Assembly: GCA_963924555.1 (NCBI GenBank)
Contig: OZ004594.1
Location: forward strand, 2,449,563 to 2,513,562
DNA length: 64,000 bases
From: Crambe crambe
Lineage: Eukaryota; Porifera; Demospongiae; Poecilosclerida; Crambeidae
Direction: 5' to 3'
Position 1 is the stretch's first letter; every line of letters starts with the position of its first letter. The position numbers were made by a program, and so were the translations under genes. Shown piece by piece: positions 1 through 9,785 of the stretch. A model generated the notes under the pieces. The model ran no database searches. It worked only from the letters and a program-made list of their open reading frames with translations, and was not told the origin of the DNA.

Positions 1-115
1 TAAGGGGGTCCTAAGGGGGTCCCAAGCATGTCCATTATTCCAGTGTGGATATATGTAACACCAGAGCAATTTCCTCCTGGCAGTTTCTTATTCTTTAATT
101 AACTGCACACTTCAG

Positions 116-1146
116 ACTAAGGACGAATATGGTGAAGTCACTCGACTGGCTCGGCCTCTGCCTCTGGAATACCTCATCATTGAGCTAACCACGACCACAC
201 CCATAAAACCCAAACCTCTACTGCCTGGGGGCAAGGGGCACTTTCCTGTCACTAACAGAGAATTTCAGGTGGGAAAGTTTCAGTAGAATTTCTGGTTATG
301 ATTTTACGTTGTTGTTTGTTTGTTGTTGCTGTTTGTTTGTTGTTGTTGTTGTTGTTGTTGTTATTGTTTTCTTCTTCTTTTCTCCTCCCTTCTTCAGAAC
401 TTTGATGGTGTTGTTACTTACCTGAGCAGTCAGTCTGGAGTCCCCTTCCTCAGTTACATGGCAGACTTCCATTTCCTCCTCTACCTCTACCAATCAGACA
501 TGCTAGGCATTGACTTCAAGGTGAGCACATGTATGTATATATCACACATGTAGTACATGCATGCCACATGTACTACATAATGCTTTCTACATGTAATACA
601 TGTGTTCCACATGTGCACACGTTCATATGACACCATCGCTTTTTCTGTGTTAAACCTTGAAGCCACATCTCCCTGAGTTGTGTGATGCAATCTGCCGTGG
701 CGACAAGTTGCTAGGAGACAGGTGGAGACAGAAGGAGTGCTGGGCAACTCTGGAGCAGCTAATAAAGGCATCAGCAGGTAATTTGAGTCAGTGAAGCTTT
801 CACTAATTTTTAGAAAAGTCCCAACACATCATGAACGAGTAGTCATAGAGTTATAAGTACATTAAAAAATTTATTCTCATTTGTGAAATGTTTTTTTTTT
901 GTTTTTTTTTTTTTTGTTTTTTCAGATTCACCGACTCAGCTATCTTCTGCTAGGTTTCCCTCGGCTAGAAGCATACTCCCGCCCATCCCTTCAGGCAGTC
1001 GAATGTCAACATCATCAGCGTCAGTAACGGCAACTGCAGCTGAAGCATCAGGAGGCGGTGGCGACTGGTCGTGCCAGCATTGCACCTATCTAAACCAATC
1101 TCACCGTGCAGAGTGCGAAGTGTGCCACCTCCCCAGGACCCATTAG
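116..1146 (+). CDS. NPLOC4: NPLOC4-like, C-terminal exons (copy 1, 5' end outside window)
   Basis: Four exons at 116-268, 398-520, 663-777 and 926-1146 join in frame and end at TAG. They encode the last part of NPL4, the ubiquitin-binding cofactor of the p97/VCP unfoldase. The first exon carries the conserved RPLPLEYLII stretch and the second the YLSSQS and DFHFLLYL stretches of the NPL4 family. The last exon ends in an NZF zinc finger, W-S-C-x2-C then N, then C-x2-C, with all four cysteines present. Splice acceptors are pyrimidine-rich and donors are GT. Compared with the copy at 15696-19443 this one keeps three extra codons (DFK) at the end of exon 2 and an intact first zinc cysteine. Upstream exons would lie left of base 1, so this may be the 3' end of the functional gene; that is inference. 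It converges on RTK A1, 278 bp away. Confidence 0.85.
301..366 (+). repeat. GTT-rich microsatellite in NPLOC4 intron
   Basis: An interrupted run of GTT and GTTT units lies between two NPLOC4 exons. The equivalent intron holds a related GTTT/GTT run at 31714-31775 and a TTC run in the middle copy, so the tract is unstable between copies. Confidence 0.8.
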
Positions 1147-1423
1147 CAAAAAAGGGGGGGGGGGAAGGAGGACAGCATGCAGGAGTATTCTGTTCTAATT
1201 TTCATAGACATGAGGTATAAAAATACTAAAGGGATTACACTTGTATCATATAACTCTCAAAGTTACTATCATTTTTGGTGTGTAAAGGGTTAATTAAGTA
1301 TAATAATGAGGAAGCTAATATAGTACATGATAATGAATGATGATGCTACAGTTATTTTTAAAAGGTTGTTTTTTTGTTGTTGTTTTTTTGTTTTGGTTTT
1401 TGCATAATTTCTTTTAGCAACCA

Positions 1424-4144
1424 TTACTTGTATCGAGTCTGTAAGTCCTTGTATAGTTCCTGTCCACACAGGAGGTCGGCCCCCAACTCGGTAGCCTCAG
1501 GGTGAACAGCTCTGTCCTCCTCTGACCACTGTAGCAACTTTGTGTCAGGTTTTGAGAGTTGTCTGGAAATGTCCGAGAAGTTTGGACGTTGGGAGGCAAA
1601 AGGATTCCTGTTGTATAATAAGTATGTTGACTTTAATGATCATGTGAGAACGTGAAAGTTGCACATTGTAGATAACCATGTAATGTAAATGGTATATACC
1701 AGCATGATATCATGATGCTGTAGAGGGTACGGGGACAACCAGGAGGAGGGGGGAGACGAAATCCTGTGTCTATCAACTTGAGGACCTGTATATACAGTGT
1801 AGCTATATCAATGAAATTGTTGATTTGAGCATACTTTATTGTTTGTATAGTCCTCATAAGGTTTATGTCCCACACTCCATATCTCATACATGAGAGCTCC
1901 AAAGCTCCACACATCACTAGCACTGGAGTAGGTCTTGTAATGGATGGCCTGTTTGGTGTTAGAGAGTGAAGTTAATTTGCTATAGTTAGCTGGTTGAATA
2001 TGACAGACCTCAGGAGCTGTCCACTTGATTGGGATCATCCCACCACGTGAAATGTAGTGACTCTCCTGTATCAGGTCACGTGCCATCCCAAAATCCGCAA
2101 TCTAGTTATAGGATTCTATCAGGATACAACTTCTTATTAATTGTTTACCTTGCATATCTCATCCTCAGAGACCAAGATATTCCTTGCAGCCAGGTCTCTG
2201 TGGACGAAGGCCTTGTTGGACAAGTAGGCCATCCCAGAGGCCACTTGTCGACAGAAACTCAGGAGGGTATGGTCATCCACATTAATAGTTTCTTCTTCAG
2301 CAGATTGCATGTGGAGGAGATGGTTCCTAAGATCTCCTTTCTCAAGAAGTTCCAGAATTAGCAGTATCTGGATAATATATAATATTACCTTTAATTATGA
2401 AGGCACCTCATTAAGTATGTGTGAGACCACCCTCCCTAATTAGCCTTAATCACTTTCTCAGCATTGTGTCAGCAAGGGTATCCAATTTGAAACTCACAGG
2501 CTCTCCATCAGTGATGACTCCATGCATGGTGACCACATTATGGTGCTTGAACTGGCCCATGATGGCTGCCTCCTGCAGGAACTTGACTCTGTCCTCCTCC
2601 CCTGATCCTTCCTTGAGGGTCTTCACTGCCACATCTACCTCACTTAATTCAGGAGACTGCAGTACTCCCTTGTACACCACACCAAACTGACCAGACCCCA
2701 GTCGATCTCCAAGTCTATGAATAAGTTAATTAGCTAGTATTATAGCAATCACTCTGTGTAGAGCATGCAATGTACTTCACTGAGTCTCGAACCAGATGTA
2801 GAGTCGTAATATCTCTCAGTTGTGAATAAAGTTCATTTTCGTCTGTCGCTGGAACCACATAAGTTCCTATTTCATTCTAGAAAGTGAAGTACAGATAAAT
2901 TAATAGATCGACATGGTTCTTTAGTTGGTGAATTATAGTCTTCAACTGGAGTTAACCTCTGATTTCGCTAGCTACAAACTCACTGCTTCGTTTGTCTCAA
3001 GATAGTCATACTCATGGTGCTACTGAAGAAAATAAAAGTAAAATGTATTATGCACATTATTTAATTACCTCTGAACCTTGCACAGGTATTACTTGAGGTC
3101 CAGTGTCAGCATAAGCTGTGTTGATATACGCAGGACCATTAGATCTAGAAACTGAGAACACACAAAGTCATGAATCATAACCCTGGCTATATCAAGTTGA
3201 AGTGGTATCTTTTTTTCAGTTATATCTATAGCCACAGGTTACTGTTCTCGGTGGAAGGTGACTGGAAATTTTAACAATGAAAATTTCTGGATTTACGGAT
3301 ACAGCTGGCTAGCTACTGCAGCTACACGAGAGTTAACTGTTATGTAGTTCTTACATTTTTTCCCTTGTATTCTGAGCTGCTGTTTCAAGTATATGATCAC
3401 TGAAACCACGATGGCAATCGCTATCAAAAATCCTCCTATGATACCTCCTATGAGACCTGTGAGACCTCCTCCTTTGTCAAAACCGGAAGGGCACCAGTCA
3501 TAACTGGATGAACTGGATGTCTCATTAAATGGAACGTCTTTAGCTGCATGGTATTATAATGATATAGGTTATGACTAGTCAACTAAGTACAACTTACCTA
3601 CGGAAATGTTTAGAGCCACTGAATCGAGTGAAATATTTTTAGGTATCTTACACTTATTCTCCATCTCCAGAGCATTATCTGACAATAAAAGTTGGTAATT
3701 ATGAGTCCTTATACCAAACAGATTACGATTAGTGCTTATGGGGAAGATTTTGAATTGGCTAGGATTCAGTGATGTGTTTCCATAACAGATGTCCTCAGTG
3801 CAGCCACTTGACTCTATGGTTACAGTGTTTATCAAACTAAACCCTGGTCCAATTTGACCTACGGTGAAGATAACATTATCACTGGCATCAGTCCTGTTCT
3901 CATAGATGTATTCAATGTGGATCAAAGCACCAGCACATGATGTAGTGATTTCAAAGAGGTATGTCATTCCTGGTTCAGTCATGTTGCGACTCATGTGGGA
4001 CTTCGAGCTAGCATGACCCATTCCATTATCGTTGCACTGAATAACAAAGTGTGAAGACATAGCTGCAGGAGGATGAGCATGCCCAGATACTGCTAGATGA
4101 ATCATTAAAATCAAGATCCATTTGCTTGAATAATAGATGGCCAT
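1424..4144 (-). CDS. Receptor tyrosine kinase A1 (sponge-type ectodomain), intact
   Basis: Eleven exons read 5' to 3' at 4144-3598, 3543-3355, 3151-3069, 3019-2984, 2876-2776, 2714-2498, 2367-2149, 2101-2009, 1948-1835, 1785-1700 and 1607-1424, giving 622 residues and TAA. Exon 1 starts with ATG, a hydrophobic signal sequence and an extracellular domain I do not recognise, with several N-x-S/T sites. A glycine/isoleucine-rich transmembrane helix is at about residues 209-233. The kinase begins near 319: GSGQFG loop (325-330), catalytic Lys350 in [12 protein letters not shown] with Asp449, DFG at 467-469, WTAPE, then SDVWSFG. The [15 protein letters not shown] and ISCW stretches resemble Eph-family kinases. 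Juxtamembrane tyrosines sit in [15 protein letters not shown] and GTYVVPA. The donor after exon 5 is GTACAT, chosen because it alone keeps frame. It converges on NPLOC4 copy 1. Ligand unknown. Confidence 0.85.
1949..2008 (-). other. 60-nt mini-intron inside the kinase P+1 loop
   Basis: Translating straight through gives a kinase with about 20 extra residues between APE and the [12 protein letters not shown] stretch. Removing 60 nt that start GTCTGT, contain CTAAC and end CAG restores the normal tyrosine-kinase spacing (APEAIHYKTY). The same element, with varying length, is in every copy, and it explains what would otherwise look like frameshifts. Confidence 0.88.
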
Positions 4145-4359
4145 TGTAGCTAGCTAGCTAACTAGTCATTAAGTTGTATGGCTAGTCTATGGACTTCTTA
4201 GGCATAGCTAACAAAATCTGATATGTGCTTTTGAGTTGAGCCTTGATTATTATAGTCAACAACATTGACAGTTTACATAGGAAAGTTAAATTCTTACGTA
4301 TTTATAGCTAAGACCAGCTGTCTATACCATTACGTGCCCACACAACCCCACTCTTCTAC

Positions 4360-4398
<39 letters not shown>

Positions 4399-4531
4399 GT
4401 ACAACCGGCTTGCAGACACCATGATACTTAATGAGCTACTAGCTACTGACTAATGTACCACATGTCATTATTATTCTCTGATAGTTGTAGCATGGATTGA
4501 TAGCACAGCTACATGCTTCCAGTACATGTAC
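4145..4531. other. Spacer between A1 and B1 with CA microsatellite
   Basis: This is the 5' flank of A1. It holds a CA dinucleotide run at about 4360-4396, shorter in the equivalent places at about 26949 and 35776. At about 4505-4531 sequence matching the far side of the A-type flank runs straight into B-type kinase intron sequence, with shared GCTACATGCTT-like bases, which marks a deletion junction. Confidence 0.7.
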
Positions 4532-7043
4532 CTTGCATGTCTCATCTTCAGAGACCAGAATGTTCCTTGCAGCCTCGGAGGACTTGAGCAGTGATTTTCC
4601 AGTCATTCATCTTGCACTCCAAACACACAGCTAGTGGTGACTTGCCATCATTGTCCAAAGCTGCTTTGACAGCTTGACCTTCTCTCTGCTCAAGCAGGTA
4701 GGAGACCACAGCTGCATGACCTGTGCCAGCAGCCAGGTGGAGGGGGGTAGACCCGGAACTATTTCTACAATAATTGCAACAGGTCTCTGTGGACAAATGC
4801 CTTGTTGGACAGGTAGGCCATCCCAGAGGCCACTTATCGACAGTAACTCAGGAGGGTGTGGTCATCCACTTTGATTTTTTCTTATCATCTGATCTCATCT
4901 GGAGGAGATGGTCCCTAAGATTTCCTTTCTCAAGAAGTTCCAGAATTAGCAGTATCTGATCATTAATAGTCAATGCAGTGCAATATTACTGGTGTCATAT
5001 TGTTGACCTCACCGGTTCTCCATCAGTGACCACTCCATACATGGTGACCACATTACGGTGCTTGCCCATGATGGCTGCCTCCTGCAGGAACTTGACTCTG
5101 TCCTCCTCCCCTGATCCTTCCTTGAGGGTCTTCACTGCCACATCTACCTCACCTAATTCAGGAGACCGCAGTACTCCCTTGTACACCACACCAAACTGAC
5201 CAGACCCCAGTCGATCTCCAAGTCTGAATAGTTACACATATATCATTTTCTGTGTAATTTTTTGTGTAGCTACAATACGTATAAGTTAAACTCACTTTAT
5301 GGAGTCTCGAAGAAAATTTAGTACGGTGATGTCTTTTAGTTGTGAATACAATTCGCTTTCATCTGTTGCTGGAACCACATAGTAAGAGTAAGCCTCTTCA
5401 GCCTTTCAAAAGTGATATTACAAGGAGTAACTATGTGATGACTAGCTACTGTCTGTTGACACATTACCAATTCAGCAGGTTTCTTTGCATCACCTGATGC
5501 TAATGGCTATAAGCTTTAAATTTTCCCTTATGCCATGAGAGCTACAATTGCTTATGGTTTTGTAAAACTTACTACTTCATAGTTTAATCCACTCTCAAGA
5601 CAGTGGTACTCATGATTAACCTATAAAATGCATAATGAAAATTACCAGTTCCGAGCTCATGATCTGGAAGGTCAAAGGTGGCCACGTGTAGGAGAACAAC
5701 AGGCAAATGACTTGTTTTTTCAATTATTTTATAAACCAGTGGACACTTTGCAGAGTAAATGTACTACAGTTAATGAATTCACTCCAGTATAATATGGTTT
5801 GCATGATGTTTAGAACCTATTGCAACATGGTTATGATTTCCAAAGCAGATAATTAGCTACTCTTGCTTTAAGTTCAGAAGTTTCAGTATTTTCAGGAACC
5901 CTTTCGAAATTACCCCATTGTTTATGGTTTACCTCAGCGCTTTCCTTATTGTTAGTGGCTCCAGCAGACAATTGAGGTCCAATACCAGCATAATTGGGAC
6001 TCTTGTATGGAGTAGAACTTAGAAACTTGTATTCCTACATGAAGTCAAATAGATAGCTAGTTGATCGTCAGCAATATCAAATCAACAATATCATTATATC
6101 AATAGATTGGGAGGAAATATCATCCATTAGCTATCTACCCAAATCAATCAAAAGGTATGGCAGTGCTCATCACACATACTATTCTCCACTCCTTCTCTCT
6201 CCCCATACAGCACAGGTCTTCACCTTCATAAGCATTGTTTTCGAATCTCACTCCTCTGTCTTGCATTCCTGACTGCTGTCGTGCTTTCAACTGGCATCTG
6301 ACCACCATTATCACTCCAAAGAGAACGACAATCATCACAACTAAGACAACCACAAATCCTCCTACTACGATTCCTACAATTCTCATGGTGATAGACATGT
6401 CTTCATTATCTATAATTTTGTTACAAATAAATCATTATTAGCTAGCTAGCTATGTAGTAATTTTTTAAAATGGCTCATTCATGCATACCTATGAAAAATC
6501 TCAATAATAGAAGAGAACCATTACTGAGTGGCTGTGTATGTGTAGAAGGATAACTCTTAACTTTCCAGTACTTCATGATAGGGTCCGGAAAAGCTAAAAG
6601 TAGTGGCTGATCTGATCTGATCACAACATTAAAATTTAATGTATAATTTGATGTGGGAATTTGGAATCACTCATCCTTCCTAATCTGAGATTTTTGGCAG
6701 CAGATACGTCGGTTGCACATAATATCTTGGGGTCTTGATCTTTATTGATACAGTTAGTCATCTGTAGCTGTTTAGAGCACAGAGTGAGGATGTTCCTCAT
6801 CACAGTTCTCTGGTAGCAGTATTGGACAAACCTCACAGTGCCACTGCAGTTATGCGGTGCTGGGATAGTGAAGATATAAGTTCCATTTTGTGCTACTTCC
6901 ACTCTCACTTTGTTGCTTTTATTTAAATAGTTTGGATAGAAGTAGGAGTCTGGGATGTCAGAAGACTGACACGGAGAAGTACTAGTACTCTGAACATATC
7001 CAGATACGATTATGAGACACAAATCCACAATTTTGACTTCCAT
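4532..7043 (-). pseudogene. RTK B1, truncated and multiply broken
   Basis: Exons homologous to B2 are visible: signal/ectodomain from ATG at 7043, transmembrane exon near 6409, juxtamembrane exons 6034-5933, 5620-5573, 5506-5468 and 5402-5296, N-lobe 5223-5013, and catalytic-loop exon 4955-4532. The exons for the activation segment, C-lobe and tail are missing. Lesions relative to B2: a frameshift near 6735 and an in-frame TGA near 6660 in the ectodomain, loss of the transmembrane exon donor (GTGAGC became ATGAGC), a one-base gain in the 6034-5933 exon, a one-base loss near 4884, and a 206-bp ankyrin-coding insertion in the HRD loop. The N-lobe has lost two codons in frame (QFKHH became KHR). 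It is a dead gene, probably left by unequal exchange with the A-type flank. Confidence 0.85.
4575..4780 (-). other. Ankyrin-repeat coding fragment inserted in B1 catalytic-loop exon
   Basis: The normal B-type exon runs without a break from the codons of HRDL to those of AARN. Here 206 bp intervene. On the minus strand the insert encodes GSTPLHLAAGTGHAAVVSYL followed by a second partial repeat with DNDGKSPLAVCLE, a clear ankyrin signature. It lies in a different frame from the kinase, whose own frame meets TAG a few codons into the insert. A sequence ending TTATTGTAG just upstream of the ankyrin codons could have been its original splice acceptor. No obvious target duplication is seen. Source gene not in the window. 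Confidence 0.8.
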
Positions 7044-7593
7044 CCTATGCTTGCGCTTCCGTATTCTTGATCTTGTACATGGCATGGCCTAGCTTCATGC
7101 AGGGCCAGCATGCGCATGCGCAGTTATGGGGCGGGGATCCGGAGTTGTGTAATCAAACAAATAAACTAGTTTGTTTTATTGATATCTGGTCTGCAAATCC
7201 TTGTACAGTTCTTGTCCACACAGAAGGTCAGCCCCCAGCTTGGTAGCCTCAGGGTGAACAGATCTGTCCTCCTCTGACCACTGCAGCAACTTTGAGTCGG
7301 GAGAGGGAAAGTTTCCTGGAGATGTCTGAGAAGTTGGGACATTGAGAGGCAACAGGATGCCTATATAATATGTATGCCATAATAACAGGTCAAAAAATTA
7401 AATACAGCTATTAAGCAGCCAGGTTGGCAAAAATTAATGGTGTAGCACCTGATGTACACATGTGCATACATGATATAAACGTGTGCATGCATGATATACA
7501 CATGTGCATGCATGATGTACATATGTGCATGTATGCATGATGTACGTAGGCATGTGAATGCATGAATTAGCTACATATGTATGCATGTCTGTA

Positions 7594-9150
7594 TAGAGTT
7601 TTTTCATTTGACGTCACAGGTCACGTGCGATCGATTTACCCCGCCTCAGCTGATATAGCAGCTCTGTACAGAAGTGGTAAACAAATGCTCTAGTTCTTGT
7701 CACGCTAGGAGTAGCTTTTCGTACCAAGGATATATCTTTATATTAGGAACTAGCTGGAACATATATTGAACAAGTAAGGGAAAAATCATTTCTTGAAATG
7801 AAAAAAAGATGTAGGGATGACCACTGCTCAAAAAAGTAAGGAAACAAGAAGGATGGAAATGGGATCGATCTTTGTTCTGTATATCCAGCCAACAATCCCT
7901 ACATATACGTCGGGTAGCTTCAGATTATAGTGTAGTAATGTACGTATATGTAGGGATTGTTGGCTGGATATACAGAACAAAGATTGATCCCATTTCCATC
8001 CTTCTTGTTTCCTTACTTTTTTGAGCAGTGGTCATCCCTACATCTTTTTTTCATTTCAAGAAATGATTTTTCCCTTACTTGTTCCTGGTCTTTTTTCCTC
8101 TCTTTTATGGTTTTAGCTATGTATAGAGTTCATTCTTCTATGTGTATGCAGGGTTCTCCAATAGTTCTCCAGCATCATTATCAACGAGTCAAGGTGTTGT
8201 GTTATTGTTGAGCTATACTTGGAAGTCGAAGGAAGATGCTGAAATAGAGTCTACCGTCGTGAATCTAAATCCCTGAGTCGATACAGTAGTCTATCTGGCT
8301 AGAGCTAGCTATTAAACTTAACTTAACTAGAGACAGCTGAGTAATATTATAATTTCGAATAATTGGATATCAAATACATGCGCATGTGGCGTGGCAACGC
8401 CTGTTTATGGCTACATCGCCTCCCAACTCTCTCCCCCCCCCCCCTAGACGGAGTGCCATGTTGTTTGTTTGTCTGTGTATAATCGAATTCCATTATTAAA
8501 AAAAAAAAAATTATAGAAAAGATGGCTTCCTAATTGAATTAGTCGAGTGCTGTGCTCCGTAGTGTCTCCTTTTTCATCGACTCTTTCGAGGATCAACGAG
8601 TAGAAAAGATCGTAGTTCGTAGAATTTGGAGTGGATTTATCCAGAAATCATAGCTGTAGCTTGAGTGGTTCGAGAGATATGGTTGTACTTGTCTAAGAAT
8701 AATAAATATAGAGAAGAAGTAGTCTGGCGCTTGGGGGTGTGGCTATGCCAGACTAGAGAAGAAGAAGAATCCAGCGATTTACCTGCTTGCCGTATTTCTG
8801 AAACGGTAAGCTCCCTGGTCCTGAAACTTGGTCTGCACATTGTAGTAGGCTGTAGTAGGCTGGATAATCATTTATAGTAGCTTTTGTTAGGTCTAAGTGG
8901 GGGAACTAGAATTTTACTTTTGTATTAGTCTATAGTCGGCGCGCGCGGCCGTCCGAGTCATCCCTACATAGAGAGTGCTACCGCACTCTAACTTCTGCTG
9001 CAGGTATAGCCGATTTCACTATATAACTGCCTATTCGCTTGTACGCCAATATTTTCCGTATACTTCCGTATACTCTTAAACAATCTGTATAACTTCCGTC
9101 TGACTTCCGTACATGTCCGTAGAGATCACATGATGAAAAATCTCTATAGT
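7594..9150. mobile_element. Insertion with weak TATAGAG-TTTTTCAT inverted ends
   Basis: Relative to the same intron in F1 and F3, about 1.55 kb is inserted here. The ends read TATAGAGTTTTTTCAT and, inverted, TATAGAGATTTTTCAT, so they are imperfect terminal inverted repeats. A stretch of about 28 bp ending TGTATGCATGTCTGTATAGAG is present at both flanks but only once in F1. No transposase is visible. It contains the 7768-8084 foldback, a C-rich run near 8430-8445 and a CpG-rich patch near 8937-8952. Confidence 0.55.
7768..8084. repeat. Foldback: 143-bp inverted arms, 31-bp loop
   Basis: Bases 7768-7910 are almost perfectly complementary to 7942-8084. The outer arm bears TTGAAATGAAAAAAAGATG followed by TAGGGATGACC, a sequence type that recurs in other repeats of the window. 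A transcript in either direction would form a long hairpin. Confidence 0.9.
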
Positions 9151-9416
9151 ACACATGTGTATGCATGTCTGTATAGAGCAATTTGAAAGTATACCAGTTA
9201 GCTAACAGCTGCATGGTAATGTAATATCATAGTGAAAGCAACAAGTAGATATCGTATAGTTTACAGAGAAGTGCATACGATGGGCATATGGCAAGTGGCA
9301 TCATATGGCTATGATATGCTCACAAACTGGTGCAAGTTAAAGTAACAAAGCTATTGTAACTCTATAGCTCTCACAAAGGATGTATACAATAGCTAATTAT
9401 GTGTGACAGTTCCAGG

Positions 9417-9785
9417 TAGGCATGGGGCTAAAATGCTCTTTTTTTGGCCTATTATTCTATTCTGCAGTGCTCCCCCAGAAGACCCATTATTCTTTCCTAT
9501 TATTCTCAACAAAAATATCCTGAAAAAAGAGTACATTTTGAACTGTGTATAGCGTTTAAGATGTAATTTTTGCAGTTTTCTTTCTATTCCCCAAAAGGAT
9601 GTAAAAAAAAAAGAAAAAAACTCGCTCAGAATGCAATATACTAGCACTCAAGAACACCCAAATGTAGGCAAGGGAGTGAGTTAACGATGATGGCAGCCTA
9701 TTATTCGGTTTATTTAGCCTATTATGCTGCTATTCCAGTGGATCCCATTATTATGCCAGCATAATAATTATTAGCCCCATGCCTA
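9417..9785. mobile_element. 369-bp MITE with 15-bp TIRs and 8-bp target duplication
   Basis: The element starts TAGGCATGGGGCTAA and ends with its reverse complement. It is flanked on both sides by GTTCCAGG, whereas F1 has GTTCCAGG once at the matching intron position (about 47217). An 8-bp duplication is the hallmark of hAT-superfamily insertion. There is no coding capacity, so it is non-autonomous. Confidence 0.9.

Noticed and set aside
2029..2361. Plus-strand frames recurring at each RTK copy (for example those beginning [10 protein letters not shown])
   Set aside because: They recur because the underlying kinase exons recur; they are antisense to conserved kinase codons and cross splice sites.
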